Of a stretch of DNA of 64,000 nucleotides, positions 50,010 to 59,576 are shown one piece after another; within the stretch, counting starts at the first letter, position 1, and each line of letters starts with the position of its first letter. The stretch spans positions 1-64,000 of the forward strand of contig NZ_SLWQ01000001.1 of assembly GCF_004342425.1 (NCBI RefSeq), in the 5' to 3' direction. Made by a program: the position numbers and the translations under genes. The DNA is from Dokdonella fugitiva. Lineage in GTDB: Bacteria > Pseudomonadota > Gammaproteobacteria > Xanthomonadales > Rhodanobacteraceae. Under the pieces are notes generated by a model. That model searched no databases and was not told the origin of the DNA. It saw nothing but the letters and a program-made list of their open reading frames with translations.

Positions 50010-50202
50010 GAGACACCTTGTGCGAAGGGACGCACGCGCGCGGCGCGAATCACCGCGGCAGCGCTATCCGGGGAGCGTCGACGCTGAGCCGACGGAAAAA
50101 CGGGTCGCCTATTCTCGGGGATGGCCGCGGTGAAAGCAAAAGAAGCGCCACCGTCGCCGCTGCGGCAGGCCCCGCAGGCTATACTGGCGCCACGGAGCCT
50201 AC

Positions 50203-51840
50203 GTGAGCACGGGTGCCCAATTGCTTGACACGACGGCATCACCGGGCGACATCACCCGGCGCGAACTGTATTTCTTCAACCTCTACCGCTGCCTCGAAGC
50301 CGTGGTGTACGTCGGCCTCGTGTTCAGCCCGTTCGCGGTCGACTGGGTGCGCGTCTCGCGCCCGCTGCTCGGCCAGGCGGCCTCGGCGGTCTACCTCGTC
50401 GTCGCCCTCGCGCTGCTGGTGAGCACGGAGCGCCTGCGCTCCCGGCTCGCCGGCACGATCAGCACGTCGCTGCTGATCGACATCGTCGCCGCGTCGTTGG
50501 TGCTGATCGCGCTGACCGGCCACAGCCTCGTGCCAATGATGCTGCTCGTCAACGTCGGCATCGCCGCGCTGCTGCTGCCGCACCGTGCCTACGTGTTCGC
50601 GACCGCCGCGGCGCTCGGCGTCGCGGTGCCGTACGCGTATCAACTGCTGAGCGAGCCCGGCCGGGAAAACAACAGCGTCGAGACGATCGCAGTCGTGGTC
50701 GCGTACTTCATCGTCGCCGCGCTGCTGCGCTACCTCGGCGGGCACATGCGCGCGGCGGAGGATCTCGCCGCGCGGCGCGGCGTGGACCTGCTCAACCTCG
50801 AGCAGATCAACGACCTCATCATCCAGCGCATGAAGACAGGCGTGCTGCTGGTCGACCGCGCCAACCACATCCTGCGCATCAACGAGTCGGCCTGGCACCT
50901 GATCGGCAATCCGCCGCCGAACCAGCGCGAGCTCGGCTCGGCGGCGCCGGAGCTGTCGCGCCGGCTGTACCACTGGCGCCATACCGGCAAGAGCGACCAG
51001 ACCGCGGTGGCGCTCGCGCACGACGTGCCCGAGGTGATCCCGCGCTTCACCCGCCTCGCGCCGAACGACGACACCAATGTGCTGATCTTCCTCGACGACA
51101 CGTCCCTGCTGTCGCGACGCGCCGAGGAACTCACCCTGTCGTCGCTCGGCCGCCTGTCGGCGTCGATCGCGCACGAGATCCGCAACCCGCTCGCGGCGAT
51201 CCGCTATTCGGCGCAGCTGCTCGCCGAGTCGCCCGAGCTCAATGCCGAGGACAAGCGCCTCGTCGACATCATCAACAACCACTGCACGCGCGCCAACGAC
51301 GTCGTCGAGAACATCCTGCAGCTGTCCAGGCGCGAACGTTCGCGCCCGGAGACGATCGACCTCAATGCCTGGGTACTCGCCTTCGTCGAGGACTACAAGC
51401 AGTCCAACGACCTCGGCCAGGATCAGCTGCGCGCCGTCACGCACAACCGCACGCTCGAGGCGATGGTCGACCCGCAGCACCTGCAGCAGGTGGTCTGGAA
51501 CCTCGTGCAGAACGCATTGCGCTATGGCCGCCAGCCGAACCAGCCCGCACGCGTCAGCGTCGTCGCGCGCCTCGCGGTCGACAAGGGACCGCCGCTGCTC
51601 GAGGTGATCGACCGCGGGCCGGGCATCCCGCCGAAGGTCGCCGCGCAGATCTTCGAGCCGTTCTACACCACCCACGAGTACGGCACCGGCCTCGGCCTGT
51701 ACCTGGCCAAGCAGATGAGCGAGGCGAGCCAGGCCTCGCTCGAATACGTCCCGGTGGCGGGCGGTGGCGCCTGTTTCCGCATCACCCTGACGCCGGCCGG
51801 AGCGCTGCTCGCCTCGCGCATCGCGCCGCAGTCGGCCTGA
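50203..51840 (+). CDS. pilS: Pilus sensor kinase PilS
   Basis: A 545-residue histidine kinase that senses pilin in the membrane and phosphorylates PilR. The start is GTG 50203 with GGAG 5-8 bases upstream. Six membrane helices lie between about 20 and 180, a PAS-like region at about 200-330, the H-box IAHEIRNPLAAIRYSAQLL near 325, and N/G boxes (VWNLVQNALRYG, GPGIP, GTGLGLYLAKQMS). A TATACT box at 50180-50185 may be its -10, although the leader would be short and no -35 is clear. It is followed by pilR on the same strand. Confidence 0.95.
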   Translation: MSTGAQLLDTTASPGDITRRELYFFNLYRCLEAVVYVGLVFSPFAVDWVRVSRPLLGQAASAVYLVVALALLVSTERLRSRLAGTISTSLLIDIVAASLVLIALTGHSLVPMMLLVNVGIAALLLPHRAYVFATAAALGVAVPYAYQLLSEPGRENNSVETIAVVVAYFIVAALLRYLGGHMRAAEDLAARRGVDLLNLEQINDLIIQRMKTGVLLVDRANHILRINESAWHLIGNPPPNQRELGSAAPELSRRLYHWRHTGKSDQTAVALAHDVPEVIPRFTRLAPNDDTNVLIFLDDTSLLSRRAEELTLSSLGRLSASIAHEIRNPLAAIRYSAQLLAESPELNAEDKRLVDIINNHCTRANDVVENILQLSRRERSRPETIDLNAWVLAFVEDYKQSNDLGQDQLRAVTHNRTLEAMVDPQHLQQVVWNLVQNALRYGRQPNQPARVSVVARLAVDKGPPLLEVIDRGPGIPPKVAAQIFEPFYTTHEYGTGLGLYLAKQMSEASQASLEYVPVAGGGACFRITLTPAGALLASRIAPQSA

Positions 51841-51946
51841 CGATCGGCTGAAGGGCGCCCTAGCACAAACCCGCAGCCTTTGCCTTGTACTGCCGCGCGA
51901 TTTACCCTTTGCGCAGCCTCCCGACCGAAAGCCCGACCCCGACGGC

Positions 51947-53368
51947 ATGAGCAAGCACTACGCACTGGTCATCGACGACGAACGCGACATCCGCGAGCTG
52001 CTGACGCTCACCTTGGGTCGCATGGATCTCATCGTCGAAACCGCGGCGACCGTCGCCGAGGCGAGGCAGCGACTCGCCGAGCGCCGCTACGCGCTGTGTT
52101 TCACCGACATGCGCCTGCCCGACGGCTCCGGCCAGGAGATCATCGCGCTGGTCGCCGCGCAGTACCCGGAAACGCCGATCGCGATGATCACCGCGTACGG
52201 CAACGTCGATGCCGCGGTCGACGCGCTCAAGGCCGGCGCGTTCGATTTTGTCTCCAAGCCGGTCGACATCAGCGTGCTGCGCCGCCTCGTGCAGACGGCA
52301 CTCAAGCTGTCCGAGGAAAAGCGCGCCGAGCAGTCCAACAGCGGCAACAAGCTGATCGGCGATTCGGCGCCGATGAACGACCTGCGCGCGACGATCGCCA
52401 AGGTCGCGCGCAGCCAGGCGCCGGTCTACATCGCCGGCGAGTCGGGCACCGGCAAGGAACTCGTCGCCCGCCTCATCCACGAACTCGGCCCGCGCTCGAC
52501 CGCGCCGTTCGTGCCGGTCAACTGCGGCGCGATCCCGTCCGAACTCATGGAAAGCGAGTTCTTCGGCCACAAGCGCGGCAGCTTCACCGGCGCGCAGACC
52601 GACAAGGACGGCCTGTTCCATGCCGCCCAGGGCGGCACGCTGTTCCTCGACGAGGTCGCGGAACTGCCGATGCACATGCAGGTGAAGCTGCTGCGCGTGA
52701 TCCAGGAAAAGGCCGTGCGACCGATCGGCGCGCGCGCCGAGGTCGGCGTCGACGTACGCATCCTCTCGGCGACGCACAAGAACCTCGCGCGACTGGTCGA
52801 ACTCGGCTCGTTCCGCCAGGACCTGTTCTATCGCATCAACGTGATCGAGCTGAAGGTGCCGCCGCTGCGCGACCGGCGCGAGGACATCCCCAAGCTCGCC
52901 GGACGCGTGCTCGAACGCCTCGGCAAGGACAACGGCACCGCGCCCGCACGGCTCGAGCCGGAGGCCCTCAAGGCGCTGCTGTCCTACGATTTCCCCGGCA
53001 ACGTGCGCGAGCTCGAGAACGTGCTCGAGCGCGCGGTCGCGCTGTGCGAGAACAACAGCATCGGCATCGGCGACCTGCGCCTCGCCGCCGGCGATCGCGC
53101 GGCGAGCGCCTCCGCCGAGGCGTGGGCGAACACGCCGACGCCGCCCGCGGGGTCGCACTTCGAGCCCCGCCCGCCCGCCCACGCGGCCGAACCGCCCGAG
53201 GACGAAGGCTTCCCGAGCGACCTCGCCGCCGCCGTCGCCGAGACCGAGCGCGCGGCGATCATGAAGGCGCTCGAGGCGACGCGCTGGAACCGCACCGCGG
53301 CGGCGAAGCAGCTCGGGCTGACGCTGCGCCAGCTGCGCTACCGGCTGGAAAAGCTCGGCATCGAGTAG
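51947..53368 (+). CDS. pilR: Sigma-54 response regulator PilR
   Basis: An NtrC-family activator of pilA, 473 residues. The receiver domain (1-125) has ALVIDDERD and Asp54 in FTDMRLPDG. The AAA+ domain (about 140-370) has Walker A GESGTGKE, the sigma-54 contact loop GSFTGA, and the Walker B segment GGTLFLDEVAELP. A Fis-type helix-turn-helix closes the protein (RTAAAKQLGLTLRQLRYRLEKL). It stands 106 bases downstream of pilS. The likely target is the pilA promoter at 59437-59453. Confidence 0.96.
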   Translation: MSKHYALVIDDERDIRELLTLTLGRMDLIVETAATVAEARQRLAERRYALCFTDMRLPDGSGQEIIALVAAQYPETPIAMITAYGNVDAAVDALKAGAFDFVSKPVDISVLRRLVQTALKLSEEKRAEQSNSGNKLIGDSAPMNDLRATIAKVARSQAPVYIAGESGTGKELVARLIHELGPRSTAPFVPVNCGAIPSELMESEFFGHKRGSFTGAQTDKDGLFHAAQGGTLFLDEVAELPMHMQVKLLRVIQEKAVRPIGARAEVGVDVRILSATHKNLARLVELGSFRQDLFYRINVIELKVPPLRDRREDIPKLAGRVLERLGKDNGTAPARLEPEALKALLSYDFPGNVRELENVLERAVALCENNSIGIGDLRLAAGDRAASASAEAWANTPTPPAGSHFEPRPPAHAAEPPEDEGFPSDLAAAVAETERAAIMKALEATRWNRTAAAKQLGLTLRQLRYRLEKLGIE

Positions 53369-53526
53369 GCGTCGGGCAGCGCGATGCCGTCGCACTCGCC
53401 GCCGGGTGCATCCCTCCGCGACGCGGCGAATGGGGCTACCCGCCGTCGCCTGCGACCCGTGTGAGCGCTCGCGCATCGCGGCGCATCTGCCATATATTTT
53501 CCCGAGTCCATCGAGGAGGTCCCCGC

Positions 53527-54270
53527 ATGTCCCGCTGGAAGGCTGCCGGCATCCACGTCTGCATCAGCGCACTCGTCGCGCTGGTCGCGGCAACGCTGAT
53601 TTTCGGCGTGTGGTATCCGCGTCCCTACAGCCATGCGGCCGGCGCGGACAAGCTGGTCCTGCTGCTGCTCGGCGTCGACGTCGTGCTCGGCCCGCTGCTG
53701 ACCCTGATCGTGTTCCGCGCCGGCAAGTGGGGCATGCGTTTCGACCTCACGGTGATCGCGATCGCGCAGGCGTGCGCGTTCCTCTACGGCATGTCGGTAG
53801 TCGTGCGCGCGCGCCCGGCCTTCGTCGTCGCCAACGTCGACCGCTTCAACCTGGTCGCCGCGAACGACATCGATCCGACCGATTACGCCAAGGCGAAGCG
53901 TCCCGATTTTGCCGCGCCACCCTGGACGGGACCGCGCGTGATCGGCGCCCTGCCGCCGACCGACGTCGCCGAACGCAACCGCATCATCCTCGCCGGGCCC
54001 GGCGGCAAGGACATCGCCGTGATGCCGCAGTACTACGCCGACTATGCCGTGGCCGCCGCGCAGCTGCTCGAACGTGCCAAGACCATCGATGACCTTCTCA
54101 AGAGCCACCCCGATGCCCGGAGCGCCATCGATGCATGGCTGCATGCGAACGGGCGCGAGGCGACGGACGTCCGCTGGGTTCCCCTGGCCGCGCGGCGGGC
54201 GACATTGACCATGCTGCTCGACGCCGGGACAGGCGCGCCCCTGGATGCCCTGCCGATCGACCCCTGGTAG
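53527..54270 (+). CDS. TfpX/TfpZ-like type IV pilin accessory protein
   Basis: A 247-residue protein starting at ATG 53527 with a strong GAGGAGG site. Three N-terminal membrane helices (SALVALVAATLIFGVWY; DKLVLLLLGVDVVLGPLLTLI; FDLTVIAIAQACAFLYGMSV) are followed by a soluble domain of about 150 residues. This matches the TfpX/TfpZ family, membrane accessory proteins linked to minor or alternative type IV pilins that help pilin processing or assembly. It lies between pilR and the glycosylation-type genes of the same strand, and the upstream AT-rich CATATATTTT is a possible -10. No pilB, pilC or pilD is in the window. Confidence 0.85.
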   Translation: MSRWKAAGIHVCISALVALVAATLIFGVWYPRPYSHAAGADKLVLLLLGVDVVLGPLLTLIVFRAGKWGMRFDLTVIAIAQACAFLYGMSVVVRARPAFVVANVDRFNLVAANDIDPTDYAKAKRPDFAAPPWTGPRVIGALPPTDVAERNRIILAGPGGKDIAVMPQYYADYAVAAAQLLERAKTIDDLLKSHPDARSAIDAWLHANGREATDVRWVPLAARRATLTMLLDAGTGAPLDALPIDPW

Positions 54271-54341
54271 CGAACCACGCCACGTCGAACGACGCGCACG
54301 CTCGTGTATGCTCGGATGAATACAAGGGCGGGGATCAAGCG

Positions 54342-57300
54342 ATGGCGGAGCATCAGGGGTCGCGCTGGCTGAAGCCGGCAGCATTGTTCGTATTCGCGCT
54401 TTCCGGCACGGCCGGCCTGATCTACCAGTCGATCTGGTCGCAATACCTGGGCCTCTACCTCGGCCATGCCGCCTACGCGCAGAGCCTGGTCCTAGCGATC
54501 TTCATGGGCGGCATGGCACTCGGTGCCTGGTGGGCGAGCCGGCGCAGCCTGCAGTGGCGCAACCTGCTGCGCGCGTATGCCGTGGTCGAGCTGGTCATCG
54601 GCATCGCTGCCGCGCTGTTCCATCCGATCTATCTCGCCGCGACCGGCTTCGCCTACGACAGCGCGTTCCCGGCCATGCCTGGCGGCTGGGCCGTACAGGC
54701 GTTCAAGTGGACGAGCGGTGCACTGCTGATCCTGCCGCAAGCGGTCCTGCTGGGCACGACCTTTCCGTTGATGAGCAATGGGCTCATGCGCCGCCTGCGC
54801 AAGGAAGACGGCGCCATCCTCGGCGGCCTCTACTTCACCAACAGCCTCGGCGCGGCCATCGGCGCGCTGGTGGCAACGTTCATCCTGTTGCCCGCCGTCG
54901 GCCTGCCCGGCGCGATGCGCTTCGGCGCGGTGCTCAATCTCGTCGTCGCGATCGCGGCATGGCTGCTCGCGCGATCGCCGGAGGAGGTGCCGGCCGCGGC
55001 CGCGCCAACCGCGGCTTTGCACGGGCGCGGCGGGATCACGCGCCTGCTGCTCGTCGCCGCATTCATCACGGGCGCCACTTCGTTCGTCTACGAGATCGGC
55101 TGGGTTCGCATGCTGAGCCTCGCATTCGGCAGCACCGTGCATGCGTTCGAACTCATGCTCGCCGCATTCATCGGCGGACTCGCGTTCGGCGGACTGTGGA
55201 TACGCAAGCGCATTGACGGCTATGCGCAACCGATCAGGATCGGCGGTTTCGTCCAGATCGGGATGGGACTCGCCGCACTGGCGAGCCTTGTGCTCTACGA
55301 CCGCTCGTTCGACTGGGTCGCCTGGTTCATGAAGGCGCTGTCCCGCAGCGACGGTGGATACGCCTTGTACAACATCGTCACCGCGACGGTCTCGATGGTG
55401 CTGATGGCGCCGGCGGCGTTCTTCGCCGGCATGACGCTTCCGCTGTTCACCTTCGCCCTCCTGCGCGGCGGCGGTGGCGAAGCGAGCGTCGGCCGCATCT
55501 ATGCCGCCAATACGGTGGGCGCCATCGTCGGCGTGCTGGCGACCGTGCATTTCCTGATTCCCATCCTCGGACTGAAGCTCGCCATGTGCGCCAGCGCAGC
55601 CGGCGACCTCGTCCTCGGCCTGGTATTGCTGCGCCGCGCGAGCACCGCGACGACGCGCACCGACGGCACCTACCTGGGCGCGCTCGTCGCCTCCGGCCTT
55701 GCGCTCGCGGTCGCGCTCGTAGCCGCGCGCTTCGATCCCGACGCAATGGCGGGCGGCGTCTATCGTAGCGGCATCCGCACGATCTCCGAGCAGGGCTTCA
55801 AGGTGCTGTTCTATCGTGACGGCAAGACCGCCAGCGTGGCGACGCGGGCCAGTCGCGGCGGGCTGGTCACGATCAGCACGAACGGCAAGGTCGACGCGGG
55901 CATCAGCATGGCGCCGGACGGCAAGCCGTCGGCCGATGAAATCACGATGGTGATGGCCGGCGTCCTGCCCCTGCTGTACAACCCGCATCCACGCACGGCC
56001 GGCGTCATCGGTTTCGGTTCCGGCCTGACCACGCACACCCTGCTCGGCGATCCGCGACTGGAGCGCGTGGATACGATCGAGATCGAGCCTGCAATGGTCG
56101 AGGGCGCCAAGGTGTTCGGCAAATTCGTCGAGCGCGCCTACACGGATCCACGGTCCCACATCCACATCGAGGATGCCAAGACGTATTTCGCGACCAACCG
56201 CTCACGTTACGACATTGTCGTCGCCGAACCGTCCAATCCGTGGGTTTCCGGCGTCGCCAGCCTGTTCAGCAAGGAGTTCTACGAGTTCGTGCCGCGCCAC
56301 CTGCAGCCGGGCGGCATCTTCGTGCAATGGATCCAGTTGTACGAGATCAACGACGAGCTCGTCGCCTCTGTCGCCCACGCGCTTTCCTCGTCCTTCCACG
56401 ACTATCGCATCTACCTCTCGTACGACGCGGACATGCTCATCGTCGCGCGAGCCGACGGCCCACTCGGCGACCTTCATCCGGAAGCGCTTGCCGACGCGGG
56501 ACTGAAGGGCCTGGTCGAGCGCGTGGACATCGCGAGCGTGGACGACATCGAGGTGCACCGGCTGGGCGACAGGCGATCACTCGAACCCCTGTTCGACGCG
56601 TTGTCCGGGCGCACCACGTCCGATTTCCACCCGACCCTGTCCCTCGAAGCACCAAAGACGCGATTCGTAGGCCTCGCGGCGTACGCCATCGCCGGCCTCC
56701 CCAAGGCGGACCTGCCTTATCGCGCGGCGATCGCCGGACTGTCGCTGCCGCCTGCGGACAGGATCACCGACAACCCGTCGTATGCGTTCACCGGGACCGT
56801 GCATCGCGCCGCGCGCCTGGCATCGACATTGCGGACCGGCCACATCGGACAGGGCAATGCAGATGCCGAGGCGATTGCCAGCGCCCTCGTACTCAGGGAT
56901 GCCGTAGGTTCATGCGATGGCGACGAGAAGCTCGACGGCCGCACGATCGACGCGATCGTGCACGTCGCCGGCCGCACGATTCCATACATGGATACCGCGG
57001 CTGCACGCGAGCTCTGGAATACGCCGGAGTGGATCCACTGCACGTCCCAGACGAAACCCGTGCGGGCAGTGCTCGACATCGTCGCCGCCTTGGCTCGAGC
57101 CGACTGGCCGGTGGTGCAGCGAGACGCCACCGCATTGCTGGGCGAGAAGGGCGAGTACCTGTCGGTGACGTCGAAGGACTGGCTGCTGCGCGCCGCGATG
57201 CTCGCGGCGATCGCCGGCGGGGACTATGCCGCTGTTGCCGCGATCGACGAGGGGGTCGGCCGCGATGTGGCCGGCAATGGCGTCACCTTGGCGCATCGTG

Positions 57301-57377
57301 GCTACATGCTGGCCTTGGCGGACCGCAAGGCGGCCGGCGAGGCGCCCCCTCGGACGCAGGATGCAAGCGTACATTGA
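54342..57377 (+). CDS. Membrane protein with a C-terminal spermidine-synthase-like domain
   Basis: A 1,011-residue protein starting at ATG 54342. Residues about 10-500 hold many membrane helices of the fused transporter/spermidine-synthase family (FALSGTAGLIYQSIWSQYLG, GATSFVYEIGWVRMLSLAFG). Residues about 530-800 resemble spermidine synthase with a SAM-binding loop GFGSGLTT, acidic residue IEIEP and EDAKTYF, but the usual catalytic D-x-x-D-P is AEPSNPW, so polyamine synthesis is unlikely. The C-terminal 150 residues have no recognised fold. It is placed between the TfpX-like gene and a GT-C gene in the pilus locus, where I cannot explain it. Start support is only moderate (AGGGCGGGG about 11 bases upstream). 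Confidence 0.82.
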   Translation: MAEHQGSRWLKPAALFVFALSGTAGLIYQSIWSQYLGLYLGHAAYAQSLVLAIFMGGMALGAWWASRRSLQWRNLLRAYAVVELVIGIAAALFHPIYLAATGFAYDSAFPAMPGGWAVQAFKWTSGALLILPQAVLLGTTFPLMSNGLMRRLRKEDGAILGGLYFTNSLGAAIGALVATFILLPAVGLPGAMRFGAVLNLVVAIAAWLLARSPEEVPAAAAPTAALHGRGGITRLLLVAAFITGATSFVYEIGWVRMLSLAFGSTVHAFELMLAAFIGGLAFGGLWIRKRIDGYAQPIRIGGFVQIGMGLAALASLVLYDRSFDWVAWFMKALSRSDGGYALYNIVTATVSMVLMAPAAFFAGMTLPLFTFALLRGGGGEASVGRIYAANTVGAIVGVLATVHFLIPILGLKLAMCASAAGDLVLGLVLLRRASTATTRTDGTYLGALVASGLALAVALVAARFDPDAMAGGVYRSGIRTISEQGFKVLFYRDGKTASVATRASRGGLVTISTNGKVDAGISMAPDGKPSADEITMVMAGVLPLLYNPHPRTAGVIGFGSGLTTHTLLGDPRLERVDTIEIEPAMVEGAKVFGKFVERAYTDPRSHIHIEDAKTYFATNRSRYDIVVAEPSNPWVSGVASLFSKEFYEFVPRHLQPGGIFVQWIQLYEINDELVASVAHALSSSFHDYRIYLSYDADMLIVARADGPLGDLHPEALADAGLKGLVERVDIASVDDIEVHRLGDRRSLEPLFDALSGRTTSDFHPTLSLEAPKTRFVGLAAYAIAGLPKADLPYRAAIAGLSLPPADRITDNPSYAFTGTVHRAARLASTLRTGHIGQGNADAEAIASALVLRDAVGSCDGDEKLDGRTIDAIVHVAGRTIPYMDTAAARELWNTPEWIHCTSQTKPVRAVLDIVAALARADWPVVQRDATALLGEKGEYLSVTSKDWLLRAAMLAAIAGGDYAAVAAIDEGVGRDVAGNGVTLAHRGYMLALADRKAAGEAPPRTQDASVH

Positions 57378-57426
57378 CGGCGGGCCCGGAGCCCAAGACG
57401 ACGCACCCCATCGAGCGGAGCCGCAG

Positions 57427-59274
57427 ATGCCGCGCATTTTCCGGATCCCACGGCGCGACGCCCTCGTTTCGCTGGCGGCAGCCGTGCTCGCCATCGCGGT
57501 CTACTGGCCCGTGCGCCGCGCCGGTTTCGCCTGGGACGACTTCAAGTTCCTGCTCGAGTCGGGCTGGATGACCGATCGCAGCCAATGGCCTGCCCTGCTC
57601 GCACATGGGTTTCCGGAGTGGGCGGGGTACTACCGGCCACTGGGCGTCGCGCTCTACATCGTCGAGACCAACCTGTCGCAGTTCCTGCCGGGGCCGATGC
57701 ACCTGCTCTCGCTCGGGATCCACGTCGCGAACATCATTCTCGTCGGCGCGCTCGCGCGCATCCTCCTGCGACAGTGCAGTGCTCACCCGGCGTATGCGCC
57801 GCTGGAAACGACGGGGTGGCCCCTGCTGGCGATGCTGGTCTACGCCGTGCACCCGGCACTCGTTGAACCGGTGGTGTGGATCTCCGCGCAGTACGACATG
57901 CTGACGACGGGGTTCACCCTGCTCGGCCTGCTCGTCAACCTGCGCGCACGGCATGCCGCGACACGCGCCGTCGGCGTCGCCCTCTGTTTCCTGCTCGCCG
58001 CCGCGTCGAAGGAGGCGGCGCTTTCGTTCCCGTTCCTGCTGGTGGTCTTCGACTGGTTCCGCACCAGGGCCATGCCGGACGGCGCGCCGGGTCTTCCGGC
58101 GTCATGGGTATTGCGCACCGTCGCGCGGCGGCAATGGCCGGTCTACGCCACGACGCTCGCCGCCGGCATCGTCTACCTCGGCCTGCGCGCCTGGGGACTC
58201 GGCTTCCTCGTCAATCCGGCCACCAAGGCGACATGGGCGTTCTGGCCGCAGTTGCAGGAGACCTGCTACACCTACCTCGCCTATTGGAAGCTCATCGCCT
58301 GGCCGATGAACGGACTCGCACCGATGTACGACGTCGATGCGGCTCCATTCGCGGGCGTGTCGATGCGGCTCATCGCGGTCGATGCCGCCGCCGTCGCGCT
58401 GGCGCTGCTCGGCCTGTGGCAGTGGTGGCGGCGCACGTCGATCGGCGCCCTCGTCGCCGGCGTCAGTGCGGCGCTGCTGCCGGTGCTGCACCTCGTGCCG
58501 CAGCAGTTCGCCGGCAGTCTTTACCACTGCCGCTATGCGATGACGGCGATCGCCGTCGCGTGCGCACTGTTGCCGCTCCTGCTGCACGACGGCCGGGTGC
58601 GCGAACGATCGCGCCGGCTCGTGCGCAGCCTCGCGCTGGTCGCGTGCATATGGCTCGCGTTCGCGCTGGCCAACACGCGCGCCTGCATTCCGCTCTGGTC
58701 GGACGACGTCAAGCTGTGGCAATGGGCCTTGTTCGAAAACCCCGGCTCGGCCAAGGCGCAGGAATCCCTGCTCGGGGCCTACATCCGCACCAACGACTAT
58801 GGACGCGCCAAGGAACTCGCCGACCTGATGATGCGGGGCGAGGCCCGGGCCAGCTTCGGCAGCATGCTCAACATCGCCGCGCTGCGCATCGCGTTGCGCG
58901 ATGTCGATGGTGCTTCACTCGCGCTCGCCGAGGCGAAAAAGGACATGAACCCATCGCAGATACGTTACAGCTACCTGCGCAGCTACATGCTCCTGTCCGG
59001 ACAACTGGGCGAGCTCAAGGACGACCTTGGCGAGGCCGAAGAGGCGTACCGTGCGGCGATCGCGTTCGAGCCGCAGTTGCCGGAAGGCTACATGCGGCTC
59101 GCCTTGCTGGCATTGAGACGCGGCGACCATGCGGATGCGCGCCGGCTGTACGACCAGGCACTGCAGCGCTACGAACCGGCCGAACGCGCGCGGATCCGGC
59201 AACAGTTCGACGCGGCGTTCACCGGCTCCGATGCGCGCCGCGCCGACGAGTCGCTCGCCGATCCGGCCCGGTGA
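57427..59274 (+). CDS. GT-C membrane glycosyltransferase with C-terminal TPR (upstream of pilA)
   Basis: A 615-residue protein. ATG 57427 was chosen because GGAG lies 6 bases upstream and it opens MPRIFRIPRRDALVSLAAAV; an earlier in-frame ATG at 57361 has no ribosome site. About 11 membrane helices follow; the first periplasmic loop has Asp37-Asp38 (FAWDDFKF), the hallmark of lipid-linked-sugar GT-C enzymes. Residues about 480-600 show TPR-like helices. A paralogue of the same layout lies after pilA (60417). The position suggests glycosylation of pilin or a surface polymer, but this is inference. Confidence 0.83.
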   Translation: MPRIFRIPRRDALVSLAAAVLAIAVYWPVRRAGFAWDDFKFLLESGWMTDRSQWPALLAHGFPEWAGYYRPLGVALYIVETNLSQFLPGPMHLLSLGIHVANIILVGALARILLRQCSAHPAYAPLETTGWPLLAMLVYAVHPALVEPVVWISAQYDMLTTGFTLLGLLVNLRARHAATRAVGVALCFLLAAASKEAALSFPFLLVVFDWFRTRAMPDGAPGLPASWVLRTVARRQWPVYATTLAAGIVYLGLRAWGLGFLVNPATKATWAFWPQLQETCYTYLAYWKLIAWPMNGLAPMYDVDAAPFAGVSMRLIAVDAAAVALALLGLWQWWRRTSIGALVAGVSAALLPVLHLVPQQFAGSLYHCRYAMTAIAVACALLPLLLHDGRVRERSRRLVRSLALVACIWLAFALANTRACIPLWSDDVKLWQWALFENPGSAKAQESLLGAYIRTNDYGRAKELADLMMRGEARASFGSMLNIAALRIALRDVDGASLALAEAKKDMNPSQIRYSYLRSYMLLSGQLGELKDDLGEAEEAYRAAIAFEPQLPEGYMRLALLALRRGDHADARRLYDQALQRYEPAERARIRQQFDAAFTGSDARRADESLADPAR

Positions 59275-59324
59275 GCGGACCTGCACGCGCGGTTCTGACA
59301 GGGCATGGCGATATCGCACCCGCC

Positions 59325-59349
59325 AAATTTGTCAGGGTTGGACAAATTT
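59325..59349 (+). promoter_or_regulatory. Inverted repeat AAATTTGTC-N7-GACAAATTT, candidate PilR-binding site
   Basis: A perfect 9-base inverted repeat (59325-59333 and 59341-59349) contains the half-sites TGTC and GACA, the pair recognised by PilR-type activators in several genera. It lies about 100-115 bases upstream of the sigma-54 promoter of pilA, the normal enhancer distance. A further GACA half-site lies at 59297-59300. Confidence 0.6.
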
Positions 59350-59436
59350 TGGGACGGCTGCGTCCCCCTCTGAGACGCACATCTCATCGTCGGACTTCGG
59401 CTGGAAAAAAGCGTGCGCCAGTCGGCGTTCAGGGGC

Positions 59437-59453
59437 TTGGCATGGAAGCTGCT
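59437..59453 (+). promoter_or_regulatory. Sigma-54 promoter of pilA
   Basis: TTGGCATGGAAGCTGCT has GG at 59439-59440 and GC at 59451-59452, exactly ten bases apart as required for -24/-12. Two consensus positions differ. The predicted start lies near 59463 and leaves a leader of about 113 bases before pilA. It faces in the correct direction for PilR control. Confidence 0.8.
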
Positions 59454-59576
59454 ATCTCCTACCCTGCGAGCCGTCGATCGCCGGACGATGAAGCGATCGC
59501 GGAAGCGGGCCCGCCTGGCAAGGTTGGCGGCTCTAGGGGCAAACCGTTACAGCATTGATCCAGAGGAAAATTACTC

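Noticed and set aside
50239..51954. Long antisense frame opposite pilS (and similar ones opposite pilR, clpB, kup and aspS).
   Set aside because: Same codon-bias artefact; the sense genes are complete, conserved family members.
52560..52600. PilR loop GSFTGA instead of GAFTGA, considered as a defect in sigma-54 contact.
   Set aside because: Serine at this position is common among functional activators, and PilR is otherwise intact.
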